Notes: a model not told the origin generated them from the sequence alone. Numbered from the stretch's first letter, positions 23,387-34,834 are shown. The stretch is 64,000 nucleotides of DNA from Tetracentron sinense (GCA_015143295.1 CM026574.1:9612938-9676937); one strand, 5' to 3'. Numbers and translations: made by a program.

Positions 23387-24109
23387 TGGGTATAAAAACT
23401 TAATCTAGGATTTTGTGCAAACACGTGGCGTGCCTCCTCTGTAAACACGTCACAACTCTATCATAACCCCAATGCCACCACAATTCAAACATGGCCAACT
23501 TGGCCTCCAAATATTCCCTTCCTCCACACAATGGCCACCCGGCATCCAAATATTCCCTTCCTCCACACAATCACACAAAAGAAAGAAAAAGAATGGAAAT
23601 GGAAGGGATTTGGGGATTTATCTTGTAATAGAAGCTCTCACAAACCCAATTGCAAAAATCCGCGTGATTTCTCATTGTAGCACTCACCTCAAGCAAGAAT
23701 CGAGAATGGAATGAGAAATTTTTGGAAGGAAAATGGAATAAGAAGGAGAAGAGGAGAGAAAAGGAGAATGAATAGGAAGAGGTGCAAATGCGGACTAGGG
23801 TTTTTAGTAAAATCTGGGCACCTGCGATCGATCGCACATGGGGCAGAGGCTTTATGGATTTTGGCCAGTGTCTGCGATCTATCGCAAATGTGGCAGAAAC
23901 ATTCTGGATTGGAGCCCCTATCTTCGATCTGTCGTAGACCTATGCGATCTATCGCAGAGCCTGGAATTTTATATTTTTTTTTACTCTAGGGTGGATTTAT
24001 AATCCACCCCAAACTTAGGCTCAAACTATCTAAAGGAAATTTAATACGACACTAATGAGTTGCCTCCCAAAAAGCGCTAAGTTTTTCGTCTTCAGCCAGA
24101 TGTCCTTCA
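23387..24109. other. Athila-like spacer between integrase and 3' ORF
   Basis: No coding sequence was recognised. It holds a short direct repeat of 'ccaaatattcccttcctccacacaa'-type text (about 23505-23575) and the second palindrome cluster (23824-23962), with variants of 'gcgatcgatcgc' such as 'gcgatctatcgc'. Confidence 0.6.
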
Positions 24110-27100
24110 TTAAATCAACCGTCTTGGTAGACAAGATCATGCAAAACCAAGGTTTCTATCAATTCACCGGTCACAATATCCTCAACATAGGGTTTTAATC
24201 TTTGACCGTTAACCTTGAAGAGATTCCCATCTTTAGGGTCTTTAAGTTCAACTACTCCATGAGAGAATACTGTGGTCACAATATAGGGGTCATCCCATCG
24301 GGAGCGAACCTTACCGAGGAAGAGGTGTAATCTAGAATTAAAAAGCCAAACTTTCTTATTGGGCTCAAAAGACTTTCGTAAGATTGTCTTCTCATAGAAA
24401 GCTTTAGTTTTGGCTTTATAGATTTATGCACTTTCATATGCATCATTACGCAACTCTTCCAATTCGGAGAGTTGGAGTTTCCGATTCGATCCCACTAGAG
24501 CCATATCGAAGTTAAACTTCTTAATAGCTCAAAGGGTTTTGTGTTCCAACTCCACCAGAACAAGCTTTCCCAAAAATGAGGCGGTAGGGAGACATTCCAG
24601 TTGGGGTCTTAAAAGTCGTACGATAAGCCCCAAGAGCATCATTAAGCCTTATGAACCAATCTTTTCGATCTGGCCTCACTGTGTTCATGAGGATGTTTTT
24701 GATCTCCCTATTAGATACCTCGACTTGGCCGCTCATTTGGGGATGGTAAGGAGTATCCACTTTATCAGTGATGGAGTATTTGAGGGTTAGAGCCTCAAAA
24801 TATCGATTTAGGAAGTATTTTCCTCCATCACTTATAATTGCTCGCGGTGTGCCAAAACGACTAAAAATATTCTCTTGAAGGAACTTAACCACAACTTTGT
24901 GATCATTAGTCTTAGTGGCAACCGCTTCCACCCACTTGGAGACAAAATCCACCACCACCAATATATATTCAAATCCAAAGGATGGCGGGAATGGACCAAT
25001 GAAGTCAATACCCCATACATCGAAAAGTTCTACAACTAGAATTGGGGATAGAGGCATCATGTCTCTTCGAGACATTGCACCTAATTGTTGGCACCTTAAA
25101 CAAGTTTGCCAAAATTCATGGGCATCTTTGAAGATTGAGGGCCAATAAAAACCATTTTGTAAGACCTTAGTTGTGGTCTTTTTCCCTCCAAAATGACCTC
25201 CGCATGCAAAAGAGTGGCAAAAGGTGAGAATACTTTGGAATTCACTCTCGTGTACACATCTTTGGATCACTTGGTCTGAGAAATACTTACGCAATTCCGG
25301 ATCCTCCCAGAAATAGTACTTGATTTGGGAAAATGACCGGCATTTGTCTTACTTAGACCACTGAGATGAGATCTTTCCAACTGCAAGATAATTGACTATA
25401 TCAGCAAACCATGGTGGTTGAACTTGATTTACCTCAAACAATTGCTCGTCCGGGAAAAAATCATGGATGGGGCAAAGGTTTAAAGAAGAGTTCATTGGGA
25501 TTCTAGATAAATGGTTGGCGACCACATGTCGGAACCTTTCTTGTCCCGGATCTCTAAATTGAACTCTTGAAGAAGAAGGATCCATCTAATCAACCTAGGC
25601 TTAGTATCCTTTTTGGCAAGGAGATACCGCAAAGCGGCATGATCAGTATACACTAAGATCTTGGACCCTAGGAGATATGATCGAAATTTGTCTAGGAAAA
25701 ATACTACAGCTAGTAATTCTTTCTCTGTAGTGGTGTAATGTCATTGAGCATCCGAGAGATTCTTACTAACATAGTAGATAGCATGTGGGGTTCTATTCAT
25801 CCTTTGCCCTAAAACTTCCCCGACTGCACAGTCTGAGGCATCACACATGAGCTTGAATGGAAGAGACCAATCCGGAGGTTGCATAATAGGGGCAATCGAA
25901 AGCCGAGTACGGAGCTTCTCAAAAGATTCATGATAAGCTTCATCAAAGGAGAAAGGAACATCCTTGCAAAGTAAATTACTCAAGGGTACATAAATTTTAC
26001 TAAAGTCCTTGATGAAGAGACGGTAAAATCCCGCATGTCCTAGAAAAGATCAAATTTGTCGCACCGTGGATGGTGGAGGGAGACTCACTATAAGGTCAAT
26101 CTTGGCCTTGTCTACTTCTATACCTCTTTTCGACACAATGTGCCCCAAAACAATACCCTCTTGAACCATGAAATGACTCTTCTCTCAACTCAAAATAAGA
26201 TTTGTCTACTCGAATCTTTGTAAGACCAAGGTTAAATGTTCAAGACAATCTTCGAAGGAGGTTCCAAAGATGGCAAAATCATCCATGAAGACTTCAAGAA
26301 ATTTTTCTACCGTATTGGAAAAGATATAGATCATATACCTTTGAAAAGTCACGGGTGCATTGCAAAGTTCGAATGGCATGCGCCTATAGGCAAAAGTGTC
26401 AAAAGGGTATGTGAAGGTAGTTTTCTCTTGATCTTCGGGATAAACAGACACTTGATTATATCCAGAATAACCATCCAGAAAATAGTAATGACTTTTGTCT
26501 GCTAGCCTTTCTAGGATTTGATCAATGAATGCGATGGAAAATGATCTTTCCTAGTCATGGAATTAAGTTTTCTATAATCAATACATACACACCAACCAGT
26601 GGTGACGCATGTTAGAACAACATCTCCTTCTGGATTAGTAATCACATTGATACCGGACTTCTTTGGTACCACTTCAATGGGACTCACCCATTTACTATCT
26701 AAGATAGGGTATATGATACTCGCATCAAGTAACTTCACTACCTCTTTCATCACTATCTCTTTCATATTGGGATTCAACCTCCATTGTGTTTCCTTTGAAG
26801 TTTTAGCATCATCTTCAAGATGGATGAGATGCATGCATATCAAAGGGTTGATTCCCTTCAAATCTACTATGGTCCACCTCATATCTCCTTTGTGCTTTTT
26901 TAGCACAACCATAAATTGACTCTCTTGATCATCTGTTAGGTCAGATGCAATGATGACGGGGAGAGTGTCCTTTGGTCCTAAAAAGACATATTTAAGTGAA
27001 ATCAAGAGTGACTTCAACTCAAGAGTAGGTGGTGCCTCTAAGGAAGGGATGGAAGGAATGCTAGAGGTGGTAGGTAATGGCTCTTTCCTAGCTTTCCAGT

Positions 27101-27250
27101 GTGGGAAATCCATAAGAGAAGTTGAATTTAGCAAATTGTTGACTTCTACAATGGACCCTTCAACATCAAATTCATCTGCATTGAAATGAGAGAGACATGT
27201 TTCATATGGGTCATTGGATAAGATGTCATTGCTTCGAAATAACCTGACTC
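24110..27250 (-). mobile_element. Athila-like Ty3/gypsy pol (RT, RNase H, integrase), degenerate and 5'-truncated
   Basis: Read on the minus strand from 27250: a linker region, then RT with the thumb-side segment SKWVSPIEVVPKKSG (about 26680) and CIDYRKLNSMTRKDHFP. The catalytic segment FMDDFAIFG is at about 26275. An RNase H-like part follows (LPFKLMCDASDCAVG, about 25850). The integrase (24521-25294) has CLRCQQ as part of an HHCC zinc site, then [16 protein letters not shown] and [10 protein letters not shown] for the DDE triad, and a C-terminal LHLFLGKVRSRWDDPYIV segment (about 24290). Stops and frameshifts are frequent. Gag and protease are absent; the 5' side ends at a copia LTR. Confidence 0.85.
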
Positions 27251-27261
27251 TGATTCCAATT

Positions 27262-27625
27262 TGTGGTGAAAAGTAACCTATTGAACGAAAACAGAAACAC
27301 ACAAGACATACCCGGTATGGGCTACGTCTATGAAGAGATCACCTTCTTTACTAATAATCAAAGTAAAGAGCTACAATGGCGTCTAGCCTCTCAAACAATC
27401 ACTCTCTCTCAAAAAAAGCATTTGGCTTCTCTCTGAAACCCTAATACAAAGTTACTATTTATAATTGGGCAAAGTTGGGCTAAAAAACGGAGTTAGTGGG
27501 CCTAACACATGGGGGGCATTCGAATCCCCTTTGAGTGACTTGGGTGTTCGAACCCCTTAGGGGGGCGTTTCGAACGCCTGCCTCCTAAAGTTCAACCGTG
27601 CAGAATTTAAACATAATCCCCAACA
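27262..27625 (-). mobile_element. Partial copia-type element: one LTR plus PBS-like sequence
   Basis: On the minus strand it starts TGTTGGGGATTATG at 27625 and ends ..CACCACA at 27262. It is followed by TTGGAATCAGAGTC (27245-27258), close to the initiator-Met tRNA primer-binding site typical of copia elements. A TATA-like ATTATAAATAG lies near 27458. The right junction falls exactly where block A shows uninterrupted 'caacatgcat', so block A is the empty site. TTCGAA-centred palindromes cluster at 27515-27575. Confidence 0.65.
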
Positions 27626-28041
27626 CATGCATGGAAAAATTGCAATGATGGATCCAAAGAAACTGTTGTATATATATTTCTTTATGTATTTTTACTTTTT
27701 ATTTCTGTAATTAAACTCTATATTGCATTGCTTGATGGGGATAGACCCCTTTACAATTCCTTCTCTTTGTATGATCTTGGGCATTGATAATGTAAAAGCG
27801 ATATTGCAGCTATTTTTTGTTTTGTATTTTGTTACAGCCTCCGAGTTTTTGCTACTCGAATTTGTCTTCTCGGGAAGTTGAAGTTGCAGGATAGGACTCG
27901 GTTACGACACCCATACGGGCTGCATAAGGCCGAGAGAAGCCTTCATTATCATCATGATCCACACTGTTGAATAAACAACCAAAAGAAAAAAACTCCCTGG
28001 TGAGAATACCCTCTGCATAGTCAAGCATAAAAGGAAGAAAA

Positions 28042-30009
28042 TCACAAGAGAAAGGGTCCAAACATGGAAGGACTCCTGCAATCTGTAGGGATCCATCCAA
28101 TCTTCTGTTTCTCGTTGTCATATATCACCAGTTTATCTTGGAATGAAATGTCTGAACAGTGACAAGGTAAAAAAAAGGGTAATGAGGTTGTGGGAAGAAA
28201 TATTCCTTTAGCAGTTTGTGGCTGGTATAGAATCTCTTACCTCCAATGAGGTTGAGTTTTTCCAATCCTACTTGGGTACCATTCAGAATTCCCAAGCAAA
28301 CATTGCCATGTTTCTGACACAGAGAAGTTTGTTAGTGTTCAAATTTTTATCTTTGCAGGGGAAAGTGAAAAAGAAAGTAAGGTTCCGAAAGGCGCTCACG
28401 CTGATGATAAGATAGGCTTCAGGAGGTATTTCCATCTGAGTTCTCCTGTCATTTGTGAAGCTCAATGCAATGGGATTGAAGTATTTCTTGGCGTCGTGAA
28501 TGGATTCGAAAGGTTTTGTGCCTCTAAAGCAGACTGTGAGTGTTTTGTCATCAGGTGCTTCCATTAACGGCTTACCAACTAAATCCTTCTTCACCTGAAA
28601 ATAGGAATGGCATCAATCGGGTTCTGAACAAGATACTTCATTTGGAGGATCACAAAGGGGTTGGGGACCTTTAACTCACCCAAGAAATGAAAGCTTGGTA
28701 AGCCTCGGAATTGAAATAAGTGTAGGAGCTCCCTGTATCAAAAGCTACAACAAGACCCCTTACCCCACTAGGCTGCCCTCCGAATATGAGTTCCGTTGGC
28801 CCAGGCGAGTATTGTACACTGACAAATCATACGTGAAGGATCCATGATAAGATTCATGTAAGAAAATGAGTGTAGGAGATGGGGAAGGAGATCAGTTCAG
28901 GAATACTTACAAGGAATTACGCGACATTCTTGTCCAAATTACCCCTGACGAGGGGACAAAATAGTCTCCGAAGAACATATACCCTCCGCCTCGCCTACTG
29001 AAACAGTGGGCAATCACATTTTTGGTCAGACCCTGATCATGGAGCTGAGATAGGATGCTGGATTTTGCTTTGCTGAGGCCAAGTACCCCGTCAGTGCAAC
29101 GGGGGGTTGCATCAGAAACTCGTTGTTCAAATCCACATCTGAAGAAAAAAGATTTCAAGACTGTGAAGCCACTATATCTAATCTAACAATTCATATCCAC
29201 ATCTGAAGAAAAAAGATTTCAAGACTGTGAAGCCACTAAATCTAATCTAACAATTCAAATCCACATCTGAAGAAAAAAGATTTCAAGACTGTGAAGCCAC
29301 TAAATCTAATCTAACAATTCAGATCATTAAATACTGCAAAGTTACCCACCCAAAGGCCAAAATGGGTCTAAGGAGGGATCCATCAGTGAATCGAATTGGG
29401 AAAACATCCCTGACAAGTACACCACGGGATGAACCCTGATCGGTGTAGGAAACTTCATAGCCACAAGGCTCATCTGGGGTCTCACTTTCGTGGTCTTCAG
29501 GCGTGTTGAAGGCGGCGATACAGAGGGTGTCGTTCTGGAAGACCTCGTTCTTCTTAGGCGGCTCGTAAAGAGGGTGAGCTGTCTGCTGAGAGAAAGATTA
29601 GGCGATGACAGACGGGGTTTAATTGTAACCAGGATAGTGTCTCATATGGATTTACCTCAGTGCAGCTGATACAAGGATAATCACATTGGAGCCATGTGAG
29701 GTCGCTGCCTGTGTCAATATCAAAATAGTATTGCCTGGGTGGTTGGCCTACGTCCAGGGAAACATAGTATGACCTGCAGAATATTGAAAGATGGAGATTT
29801 AAAAACCTCCCAAGAAACTAAACCCAAAATAAATATTGCATCTCTCATTTTCTATCCAATACAAACCCCTTAGGATAGACATTTCCATGAACTCGGAACA
29901 CTGCCGAGGAGCCAATTCGTCTGGGAGCCGAGGAACAACCTTGGAACATCGCGATAAGCAAAACAAAGAACACTACCTTCCCCTTCTTCTCCATCACCAA
30001 ACCTGCCAT
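28042..30009 (-). CDS. Aspartic protease (nucellin/Asp1-like), copy B, eight exons, intact frame
   Basis: Plant pepsin-family (A1) endopeptidase, expected to enter the secretory pathway. My exon model on the minus strand is 30009-29867, 29773-29656, 29582-29350, 29138-28911, 28818-28680, 28594-28400, 28313-28241 and 28151-28042. All introns are GT-AG, phases agree, and the total of 1239 nt encodes 412 residues plus stop. The start is ATG 30009, followed by a hydrophobic signal-like segment (VVFFVLLIAMFQGCSS, residues 12-27). Catalytic motifs are DIDTGSD (Asp68) and AFDTGSSYTYF (Asp268), with the flap-side segment YTDQGSSRGVLVRD between them. Family hallmarks TDGVLGLSKAKSSILSQLH and KLVIYDNEKQKIGW are present. 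The end is slightly unusual: a conserved-looking SVDHDDNEGFSRPYAA segment lies past the stop at about 27915-27970 in another frame, so an alternative last exon is possible. Confidence 0.87.
29133..29324. repeat. 64-bp unit repeated three times across the intron 3 splice acceptor of copy B
   Basis: Units start at 29133, 29197 and 29261, each beginning 'ccacatctgaag', which on the minus strand is the acceptor CTTCAG followed by the first exon bases. Copy A has one unit only. The gene model uses the acceptor nearest the exon (29138). Confidence 0.9.
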
Positions 30010-30160
30010 TAGTTAATCTTCTTTCTATCGAAAGCTAAGGTAGGCTTTCACGTTAGATTGAAACAGTTTGCAAAACAATAATTTAAATACTTAAAATAAA
30101 GATGTCTACTTGCTTATCTTGTCTGAATTTTTTGTTAACAGCAGTGAGACTACAGTTTGT

Positions 30161-30218
30161 TTGAGAGAGAGAGAGAGAATGTGTTGTAATCCCTCTAGGA
30201 TGGGTAGGCTATTTATAT
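30161..30218 (-). promoter_or_regulatory. Probable core promoter and CT-rich leader of protease copy B
   Basis: On the minus strand, ATATAAATAG (30218-30209) is a good TATA box about 200 bp upstream of the start codon. It is followed downstream by a CT-dinucleotide stretch (30161-30178). In copy A the same place reads ATATTATAG, a weaker match. No experimental evidence is available; this rests on motif and position. Confidence 0.5.
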
Positions 30219-31062
30219 CTAAATCAACATAAACTAAAGGAGAGTAGGAGAACAAAGAGGCTGGTGAGTCTAATGGTTAAGTTTTGGGATTCTTTAGGTT
30301 GTTCTTTACTTGTGTAATAAGGATCATGGGTATTGCTTTTGTTCAATCTCTTCTTAATACTTATCCTTTTGAATGGGTTCCCAATTTTATTTTATTTTCA
30401 CTTAATCACAATTTTCAACCATATGATGTTGATCGTGGTTCTAAAGTGCCGATAAATTAATCACTTAGTAACTTAAGTTGAGATATACAGGCCAATTTTT
30501 TTTAATAGATTGCCGCTTTTTATGGAAGTTGAGGATTCTTGATTCGGCGAATGCCGATACATGGACCATAATAATCAATATAGTGGTAGTTTATCATATT
30601 CGCTAAGGGCATCACCATAATCATTTGTTCCGCTCTTAGAAATGTATTGTCGTTCCCAAAACTGGATAAAGAAGAAGCGGTAGATGAAATGGATATGTGG
30701 AGCTTCTTCTCCATTTTTAATCATATTATTTTACTTAGTGTTCAAACTTCAAAGTTTAGGCAGTGATCAGACAATTCATTTCCTCGGATGCATGGTTGCC
30801 TCTGGTCGAGCTGATGGCCAACTAATTCAATAATGGTGATAAATAATATTTTTTTAAAAAAAATGGGCTTGAAGTATGGTATGGATAGGAAGGAGCATGA
30901 AGTTCCATACTCATTAATGCACACTCTATTATTAACCCACTTTTGATTTTAAGGGAATGAATGAGTTTGTGTTGATTAGGATTTTTATTTTATTTTTTAA
31001 AATAGAAAAAGAATATGTAAAAAATATATTTAGGACATTCTATTATTGAAGGGGAAGAGTTC

Positions 31063-31851
31063 TTGGGTGTTTATTAACAAAGCAATAAAATTACTTTTAG
31101 GACAAATTCCTTAACTATTCTTGCATGCCACGGTAATTGGAGACATCATCCTCCTATAGGTCAATTGGTGACATCATCTTCCTTCGGGTGACTGACGTCA
31201 CTAACCCGGTTTGGCTTGAGGAGAGCCAGGATAACTGATAACTCCACCCTAAACCAAGCTCTTGGGCCAAGCAAATAATTTTAGCTGTCAAAGATTGTGT
31301 CCTAGTTAAAATTCCAGAGGATTTTAAGGGCGCTCGAAGAAGCTCGGTCAGTTGTAGGGGTGATTGTACTAGGGGTGTCAACTACTTGAATTCGGGCCAC
31401 AAAAACCTTTTTACGATCCAAGATTGGGCTAGGGCTTTTCAAAAATACAAAAAATATATATATATACAAAAGCTTAAGCCCGGCCCATTGACACTGCTAG
31501 CTGGGACTGGGGCTTGAAGCATGGTCCAAGCATGAAGCATGAGAAGAAAAGAACTTTTTGGTAACCTTAAAACCATATATACACCAAAAAGTAAAGCTTT
31601 GCTTGGCAACAAGAGGTTCTTCAGACCAAAAGTTCCCTCCTTTTTACTGGAATGGAGTTCAAGCCTGGAAAGGTCATGCACCGAGTATATATAAAAATGT
31701 AGTCCCACGCTTTAAAGTCGGTACTTTGTCTTTTCTCTGTTCATATTTCATACCTACGGAGCCTTTCACATTTCGAAATGCAATCTTTTCTTCTTGCAGA
31801 GGAAAAGTGCCTCGCGAGGTTAAAGTTAGAGCTTCCGATGGAAGAAAAAAT
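31063..31851. other. Intergenic DNA, no gene recognised
   Basis: Open frames at 31439-31708 (minus) and 31558-31857 (plus) overlap on opposite strands and resemble no family. I see no transposon termini. Confidence 0.4.
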
Positions 31852-32260
31852 TGTTAGAGAATTAATAGTTTACTTGCACACAATAATCACTTAAGTTTAA
31901 TCAACTCGGCTAAAGTGTTTCTTGAAGATAGTTCGAGCCTCCTATTTCTACAAAGAAAAATGATATCTCTATCACCGGGATTCAACCTAGTCTAGAATGG
32001 ATTCGCTTCTCTATAGTTTTATATTATCATTTCTCTTTTTGTAGGATGTCCATGGGTTAATTAAAATTTGCATAGTCACAATTAGGTCCTTAGTTCTGGA
32101 ATTATCCTATATCAATTGTTTATAATTATGCATAATATATCAGTCAGATTAGGCTATCACATGGTAATGCCAAATAGAATCACTCCAAGAGTCATTTTAA
32201 CACGATTTTAGAATTGGATCTACAAGGATTCTTGCGAACTAGGTTCTAAAATATAGGCTA
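31852..32260 (+). repeat. Relic LTR related to the solo LTR at 52719-54954
   Basis: It shares ordered landmarks with the 5' part of that LTR: 'tttcttgaagatag' (31918 against 52859), 'gcctcc', 'atctctatcaccgggatt' matching 'ctctatctccgggata', and 'taggatg'. It starts at a TGTTAGAG that may be the old terminus. The 3' part is not recognisable. Confidence 0.5.
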
Positions 32261-32284
32261 TTTGGTTACAACATTGTCTAAAGG

Positions 32285-32420
32285 TTCTGTTTGGGGTGTG
32301 GCCTCTCTCAATAGAGAGGTTTCGGGATCAATTCCCCGGGGTGATGAGTAGCAAGAACTCCAATCACAATGCTAACTACTAACCCTGTTCTAACGTAGGT
32401 TAATGATATCCTCTAACAAA
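32285..32420 (+). mobile_element. Possible SINE-like element
   Basis: A segment with a box-B-like 'tttcgggatcaattcccc' and an A-run near the end (about 32418). Similar text ('tctaaagg', 'tgtttgg') occurs on both sides (32277-32294 and 32440-32465), which could be imperfect flanking repeats. Weak evidence. Confidence 0.3.
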
Positions 32421-32486
32421 AAAACTAAAATAAAGCCTCTGTTTGGTAACACTGCTCTAAAGGCCGGTGTATTTCTACATTAACTG

Positions 32487-32647
32487 AATTACCTCGTTCT
32501 AGTTTAATTCGGACAGCACCCTGTTTGGCCAAATAGGGTGTTGTCCGAATTAAACTAGAATGGGGTAATTAAGTTATATATATGTGTGTGCGTGTGTGTA
32601 TGTATCCAAACAGGGTGTTGTCTGAATTTAACTAGAACAGAGTAATT
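32487..32647. mobile_element. Hairpin repeat (MITE-like) with a third direct arm
   Basis: A 42-bp arm at 32487-32528 is followed immediately by its near-perfect inverted copy at 32529-32570. A third copy of the second arm lies at 32606-32647 after a (TG)n stretch. The arm ends read 'aattacct' and 'ctgtttgg'. No target-site duplication or transposase was found. Confidence 0.65.
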
Positions 32648-32651
32648 AAGT

Positions 32652-32684
<33 letters not shown>

Positions 32685-33258
32685 TAGTTCTCAATCAGCC
32701 AAACTTTCAGTTAGACCACTTCTATGTTTGGTAACAAATGATCGAAGAGTCTTGTTGGACTTTTCAAATTCTACTAAATAGGTGTATCGACAACGTGTAT
32801 CAACCAGTATCGATATGTATCGACCCTAAGCACAAAAACTTCATTGAAACCCAGATTTTTGTGAATTTCGTATTTTTTAAGAACACATCTATTAAGTTCG
32901 TACTAAAACACTCATTAAAGGAGAAAGGAGTGAGGAGTTTCATGAGATAGGAAGATGAGGAGAGTGGGAAACTTCTCCCAATCTCAAGCGCACATATGTA
33001 AAACTCTCTTTTCTTCTTTCAAAACTATTATTTAAAGTGTTGGTGGTAGTGGAGGGGTGTTTCAAACTTTTCATAAATAAGGGATTATAGGAAAATAGTC
33101 ATAAGGCATTCACAAAAGGGTTTTTAAAATGTGGGTATTTTGAGAACAAACCCAAACTACAGGGACAATCAGGGAAAAACCTCTTCGAAAGATGGAAACT
33201 TCTTGGTGTGTACTGATTCACAAAATATGCCTTGTTAAAAGTTTGTTCCAAGTTAGAC
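32648..33258. other. Intergenic DNA with microsatellites
   Basis: It starts with (TA)n followed by (GA)n (about 32651-32685) and then unremarkable AT-rich sequence. The frame 32738-32950 has no recognisable motif. Confidence 0.5.
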
Positions 33259-34194
33259 CATGGAAAACCCTAGGATTGATGGCATTTTGGAGGTTGGTTC
33301 CTCCTCTAGGCCGCCGGATCCCCCTCTTCTTTCCTAGGCAGATGCTACTAGGAATTCTTTAAAGATCTCGATCCCTTCTAATCCTTCTATCCCTTTCAAA
33401 AAAACAAGATTCTCATCTAGAAGAACCAGCCCTATTCTTCTCGGAGGAAGAAACTTCGATCCTATACATTCCTCATCAACATTCTTTGGTTGCCAATGAG
33501 CTTATGGGTGCCCCCCTCTTGCTGCAATAAAAACTTTCATGAACAAATCGGTTGGTGTTAGCTTGCATTCTCGGTTGGCATTCTTGATGCTAGGCATCTC
33601 CTCTTTCGGTTTTCTATTAAAGAAGATTTCTTGATGGTATGGTTGAAAGAAGCGATTTACATAAATGGGTTCCTATTCCGATTCTTTAAATGGACACCTT
33701 CCTTCGTTTCAGGTATTGAGCCCTCTTTAGTTTCGATCTGGGTAAACTTCTCAAACCTCCCTCTTCATCTTTTTCACGAATCAGCAATGTGTTCCATTGG
33801 AAATATTATTGGTAAAGTGTTAAGGATAGATGGACCAACCAAATCTTGGTCTCGGCCAAGTGCTGCTCGAGCCTGTATTGAAGTCGATCTTCTTTTAAAA
33901 ATCTAGATCGCTTCTGGTTGGGAATGGGAAATATGGGAAGATGGTAAGAAATCGAATATGAGAAGAGCACAATATATTGCACACAATGCAAGAAGTTGGG
34001 GCATGATCTAGAGTCTTACAAATCTGGAAAAAAAAAATCAAGAAAAAAACAGCAAATCATGGTAAACAAGGAGTCTAAAGTAGTGAATGATAAAGTTTGG
34101 GTGGTGAAAAACAAATCCGCTGAAGCATCTCATGGTAATCCAAACGAAAATATAGATCAAGTGGACAAACTTAATGAGAATGGGAAGAAATATT
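33259..34194 (+). mobile_element. LINE-2 ORF1, 5' part
   Basis: ORF1 begins at ATG 33259 (MENPRIDGILEVGSSSRPPD), a start shared in style with LINE-3. The DUF4283-like region is at 33631-33900 (MVWLKEAIYINGFLFRFFKW, then VSIWVNFSNLPLHLFHESA and SRPSAARACIEVDLL). Several stops break it. It is interrupted at 34195 by the copia element; 'atatt' (34190-34194) is the target sequence. Confidence 0.8.
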
Positions 34195-34485
34195 TGTTAA
34201 AAGGTAATTTGAAAAATTAAATATCTTCTAGAAATATTCTAGAAGACATTGGAGGGTAATTTTCTAGAAGACTCTTTTCTAGAATAGTCTTTTATCTTCT
34301 CTACTCATTTTCTAGAAGAGACTTTTGGTATTTCTAAAATATTTAAGAGTGTCTAGAAAAGTCTTTGTGTATTCCTAGGTATGTATCTAGAAGAGTCTTT
34401 TTGTATTCCTAGGTATCTTGAGGAATTCCAATGTATGTAGAATGATCTTCTTGTACCTCTAATAGTGAGGGTCTCTATTTGAGTG

Positions 34486-34815
34486 GAGTATCCCACCAAG
34501 CCAAGTTCAAGTCAAGTTCAAAGTGTAGTGTACCTTGTAACATCATATATTCAATAGAAGAAAAGATTGTAGCAGCAATTTCTTTAGTAATCTCCTACAC
34601 TTCTCTATCCAATCCTTCCTCTTCCCCAACAAATTTGGTATAAGAGCTTGGAGCATCCCACCAAGCCAAGTTCAAGTCAAGTCCAAAGTGTAGTGTACCT
34701 TGTAACATCATATATTCAATAGAAGAAAAGATTGCAGCAGCAATTTCTTTAGTAATCCCCTACACTTCTCTATCCAATCCTTCCTCTTCCCCAACAAATT
34801 TGGTATCTGAGCTTG
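34486..34815. repeat. 165-bp tandem duplication of 5' LTR end plus PBS
   Basis: The last part of the 5' LTR from 'tcccaccaagccaag' (34491), together with the PBS region, is repeated starting at 34656. The inner copy has the better primer-binding match (TATCTGAGC against TATAAGAGC). The 3' LTR has no such duplication. Confidence 0.9.
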
Positions 34816-34834
34816 GTTCATCCCTACATCCACC

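Larger units (their letters stand above)
27626..31062. repeat. Duplicated block B (intact protease gene plus flanks)
   Basis: Counterpart of block A (2208-5885), in the same orientation and about 25 kb away. It lacks the SINE and the LINE that sit in block A, and block A lacks the copia LTR at its left edge. Confidence 0.85.

Noticed and set aside
24539..25148. Plus-strand ORFs opposite the Athila-like integrase, and similar frames opposite the RT at 26236-27189
   Set aside because: Shadows of the minus-strand pol; no independent motifs.
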